NCBI GenBank assembly: GCA_963989245.1
Contig: OZ022351.1
Location: 16,587,388-16,651,387 of the forward strand
Reading direction: 5' to 3'
From: Nansenia antarctica
Taxonomy: Eukaryota; Chordata; Actinopteri; Argentiniformes; Microstomatidae
Length of the DNA stretch: 64,000 nt
This document shows, in pieces, positions 61,095-64,000 of the stretch (within the stretch, counting starts at the first letter, position 1; every line of letters begins with the position of its first letter). Under the pieces are notes generated by a model. The model was not told the origin of the DNA. It saw nothing but the letters and a program-made list of their open reading frames with translations, and did not search any database. The translations under genes were made by a program, and so were the position numbers.

Positions 61095-61555
61095 TTGTTC
61101 AAATGATTGGAGAAAATTAAAAATGTCTATTGCCAGAGGACATTTTCATTCTAACGTTGCTCTGAAAATGATAAGGTGACACAAATATGTTAAGGAAAGG
61201 TCTGATAAATATATCTGTATTAGGAGAGGGGGGTAATCTCATAACCTCTCCTCTCTCTCTCTCTCTCTCTCTCAATTGAGATTCTGGGGGCGTAGGAAGG
61301 AAACACAGGGGACACATAGGTGTCAGCCAGTCTTTACGCCTCGCCATCAGACTCTCCATTTACCGTGGAGGAAATAAGTATTCAACGTCCCTTTTTTTGA
61401 TGGATTGCGGTATTACGATTTATTTAGCTGTGTAGTTTTATTTGATTTAATACCGATGTCTGGTCTAAATGTCATGTGAATAGCTGCAATGGAAATGTGT
61501 TGAACGAATGCTGTTTTTGATGTGTCGAATGCTTATCACAAGCGGGCACGGATAC

Positions 61556-61904
61556 ATGTGACACGTCCTAATGTTTTGGTCCTCATGTCGGCAACCAATC
61601 AAAAAGTGACTGACTTTTTTCTTTTGAAACACGGAACTACGTTTCGACATCGTTGAGAATCACGACACAACCTCGCTAGTCGAGCCAAAAATACTGCAAC
61701 GAAATGGATTCGGTGAGTAATCCTCCCACTGCCTACCTAGTTAACTATAACACTACTTTACATTGTTAGCAGGCTCACAAAACAAGCTGTGTTGTTATTT
61801 GACTAGCGAGTGTCATTGATTTTCAACAACAGGGAAAATGTATCCATATTGATCATCACATCGGATCCCGATATGAGGACCCAAGCATTAGAACGTGTCA
61901 CAAA
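61556..61904 (+). mobile_element. MITE family N1, copy E
   Basis: This 349-bp copy starts atgtgacacgtcctaatg then ttttggtcctcatgtcgg and ends ccaagcattagaacgtgtca. The interior is nearly identical in order to copy A, including gaaacacggaactacgtttc and catcggatcccgatatgagg. It is the most complete copy together with A. Confidence 0.8.
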
Positions 61905-62650
61905 TAAGCACCTAAGGAGAGTCCCTATATACAGGAGTATAGTCTACAAAAACTCCAGCCCCCATAACTCCCCTCTTTACACAGGACTTGCCCTTCCCAT
62001 CAGGGCAAACGCCTGACGAGTGTTTGAGCGACCCTGAGGAAAAAAAAACAAGCACTCTAACTTCACAGCCAAAGAGCGGCCAATTGCAGTAGTTAGTGGG
62101 AGTGTTTTTCCAAGGCCCGCTCTCCTTCTTGTTTATACAGCCATGTGTAATTGTGCTTGTAGAGAACAAGGGATAATGGTGGAGGGAAACAAACAAAAAG
62201 AAAATCATTTTAGGGGGGGGCTTTCAAGTCTACTGGCATACAGTTTTTTTTTTTCTTCTTCTCCATCTTTCATGTGCCGAGATGATAGACTGCTTTCATG
62301 GAGGAACGGGGATGCAGTAGCGTGTGTAATTTTATTAGAATGACTTACTCAGGTGGAGGAGCGGAGATTGCATAGAGGAACGGCGGCGCACGCCGTCAGA
62401 GAACAAGCACACATGGATCGGAAAATACCGGCGTGTCCAAATCCACACCAATCAAAAGACCCTCATCCCAACTCTATTATATATAATAGGGTTATAGTGG
62501 CTGGTAATTGCTTCTGCCGAGATATAGAGGGAGGCAGCAGGCGCACTACAAGGAACGATCATTATCCTTTTGCTGGATTTAATTTCTATTCCAATTAATG
62601 GCCAAATAGCCAAAAAAACATCTCTCTGTGCTGCTCTTTCTTGCTTTTTT

Positions 62651-62654
<4 letters not shown>

Positions 62655-62708
<54 letters not shown>

Positions 62709-62811
62709 TCTCTCCCTCTCCTTCCCTCTCTCCCTCTCTCTCTCCCTATCTCTCCTCTCTCTCTCTCTCCTCTCTTTCTCTCTCCCTCCCTTCCTTCCCT
62801 CCCTTCCTTCC

Positions 62812-62850
<39 letters not shown>

Positions 62851-62856
62851 TCATTC
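62655..62856. repeat. CT-rich array with CCTT variants
   Basis: CT run grading into ccctctctccctc and ccttccttccctc words, then CT again. Confidence 0.92.
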
Positions 62857-62999
62857 ATTTTCACATTCTCTGTTGTCTTTTGTTTCACTCCCACTTGCTC
62901 AGAAAGCATTCAGTTGTATCTGCCCATGTGAATGCAAACTCCATGGTAGTGTCCGGAGATTCACAGAAAACCACAGTTCCAGTGTGATTGGCCCTCCTG

Positions 63000-63002
<3 letters not shown>

Positions 63003-63075
<73 letters not shown>
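63003..63075. repeat. (CA)n microsatellite
   Basis: About 34 CA units. Confidence 0.97.
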
Positions 63076-63077
<2 letters not shown>

Positions 63078-64000
63078 ACATGCACACATCCAGAATGCCT
63101 CACGTAAACTCTCCCAGCATTTGGGAGATTACATTGTGGGTGCTGGCACAATGAGGTGCTTCTATGTTGTAAAATTATATGCATATATACCTCTGGAGCA
63201 GTGTTTTAGGTGGCTAACATTTCAGCATGATGTCTGACATTAGGACATGTCATGTTTTTTAGTTTTTTTAAATGGCTGGTAATATGCAACATTCAAAATC
63301 AGAATCACTTGTATTACGTCTTACTGTACTCAAGTACACGAGTACAATTCTTATACAAAAAAACACATTACAATAATAATAAGTAACGTAAGTAAAAAAG
63401 TAACCCTACATTCATAAATTAATAAAGTGCTGGATTTTACAGTGGCATCAATTGTGTAAAAATGCTGTGCAGAGTATGATGATATAAAATGCAATAATAA
63501 TACAATACAGTACGGTGGTCAATTAGTCCACTGGTATACAAGTAATCCAGTAGTGTGCAGTATGTATAATACTGTAATATGTACATTTTTGATAGTGTGC
63601 GTGGGGTTGGATGGGGGGGTGGCAGTCTTTTCTCTCAGTCCTTTACAGGCATGTGGATACAGCCACTCCATAGTCACAGTAGTCTTTCAAAAGCCCCATA
63701 ACTTCACTAATTGATGAGTTCATTTAATCGCTATCATCATTTAGACATCGCAGAGGCAATGTTCTGTATGATAGCAATGCCTTGAATTATGGCTAATTGA
63801 ATCAGTCGTATATTGGACCAGAAGTGAATAACTGGAGGATAAAAACACTCTTGCTTCTGTACAAAATGTCATTTACCCACGGTCGTTATAACCCACGCAG
63901 TTTACAGCTCACAGGCCTGTCGTCAAGTTCCTCTCAGAAACGCAACAAAATGGCTGCCCTCTCAATAACAGTGATTGCAATAAAGTACTAAGCCTGCATT
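63076..64000. other. single-copy AT-rich sequence
   Basis: No exon, RNA gene or transposon recognised up to the window end. Confidence 0.4.

Larger units (their letters stand above)
58129..64000 (+). other. nrxn2: 5' part of the intron downstream of the 18-nt microexon
   Basis: It starts with gtaagtctgc and runs beyond the window. The expected next exon (encoding GKEEY/F and the start of the second LNS domain) was not found to the window end. Besides the listed repeats, 58320-59600 and 62080-62640 are mostly single-copy without a recognised feature. Confidence 0.5.

Noticed and set aside
61365..61400. gtggaggaaataagtattca resembling the end of another Tc1-like family
   Set aside because: Only about 25 bp match and no second end or coding part is visible; too short to annotate.

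Overview
The window looks like intronic DNA from a teleost fish. The evidence is very dense dinucleotide microsatellites (CA/GT, CT/GA), V-SINE tails ending in the motif tctgctaaatg, Tc1-like transposon termini of the kind common in ray-finned fish, piggyBac-like elements bounded by TTAA, and fragments of BEL/Pao and L2/CR1/Rex1-type retrotransposons. Almost no sequence is protein coding. Nearly all long open frames are microsatellite translations (poly-Leu, poly-Val, Cys-Val, His-Thr, Arg-Glu) and are not annotated as genes.

The gene content I can support is two tiny exons on the + strand. A 30-nt exon (23763-23792) has a long pyrimidine tract, an AG acceptor and a GT donor; in phase 1 it reads LAHLTLNNQ. 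An 18-nt exon (58111-58128) has a strong acceptor and a perfect gtaagt donor; in the same phase it reads DSSQA. Spliced together they give GLAHLTLNNQ-GDSSQA-G. This matches, as I recall the family, the alternatively spliced SS1 segment of alpha-neurexins (EGLAHLMMGDQGKSKGKEEY in NRXN1, EGPAHLTLNSE in NRXN2). The HLTLN string points to neurexin-2. I therefore read the window as part of three large neurexin introns: the end of one (1-23762), a complete one of about 34.3 kb (23793-58110) and the start of a third (58129-64000). The exon before SS1 and the following constitutive exon (GKEEY/F...) were not found here.

Layout: 1-5320 is a microsatellite field with a compound CAGACACA satellite. 5561-6248 holds two copies of an apparently uncharacterised inverted-repeat element (MITE) in opposite orientation; further copies lie at 11288, 54866 and 61556. 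14757-19090 carries a SINE, two Tc1 transposase fragments and a nested tRNA-like retroposon pair. 19333-20330 is a decayed minus-strand reading region with a CCHC zinc knuckle. 25469-28115 is a 2.6-kb minisatellite with a 35-bp unit. 29791-30600 holds two V-SINEs, the second running into a long GTA array. 32950-37460 holds Tc1 MITEs, a 400-bp GA array, a piggyBac MITE and a BEL/Pao fragment. 38461-38707 is a long-TIR MITE. 45963-47179 is a piggyBac-like element, 47408-47645 a SINE, and 48570-49717 a LINE 3' end bracketed by a direct duplication. 51262-51740 contains GA and 25-bp repeats, 53901-54189 a second piggyBac MITE, and 57515-57775 another inverted-repeat element, followed by the 18-nt microexon and further microsatellites.

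There is no operon or pathway. The biology is one neuronal adhesion gene whose microexons sit in repeat-saturated introns.
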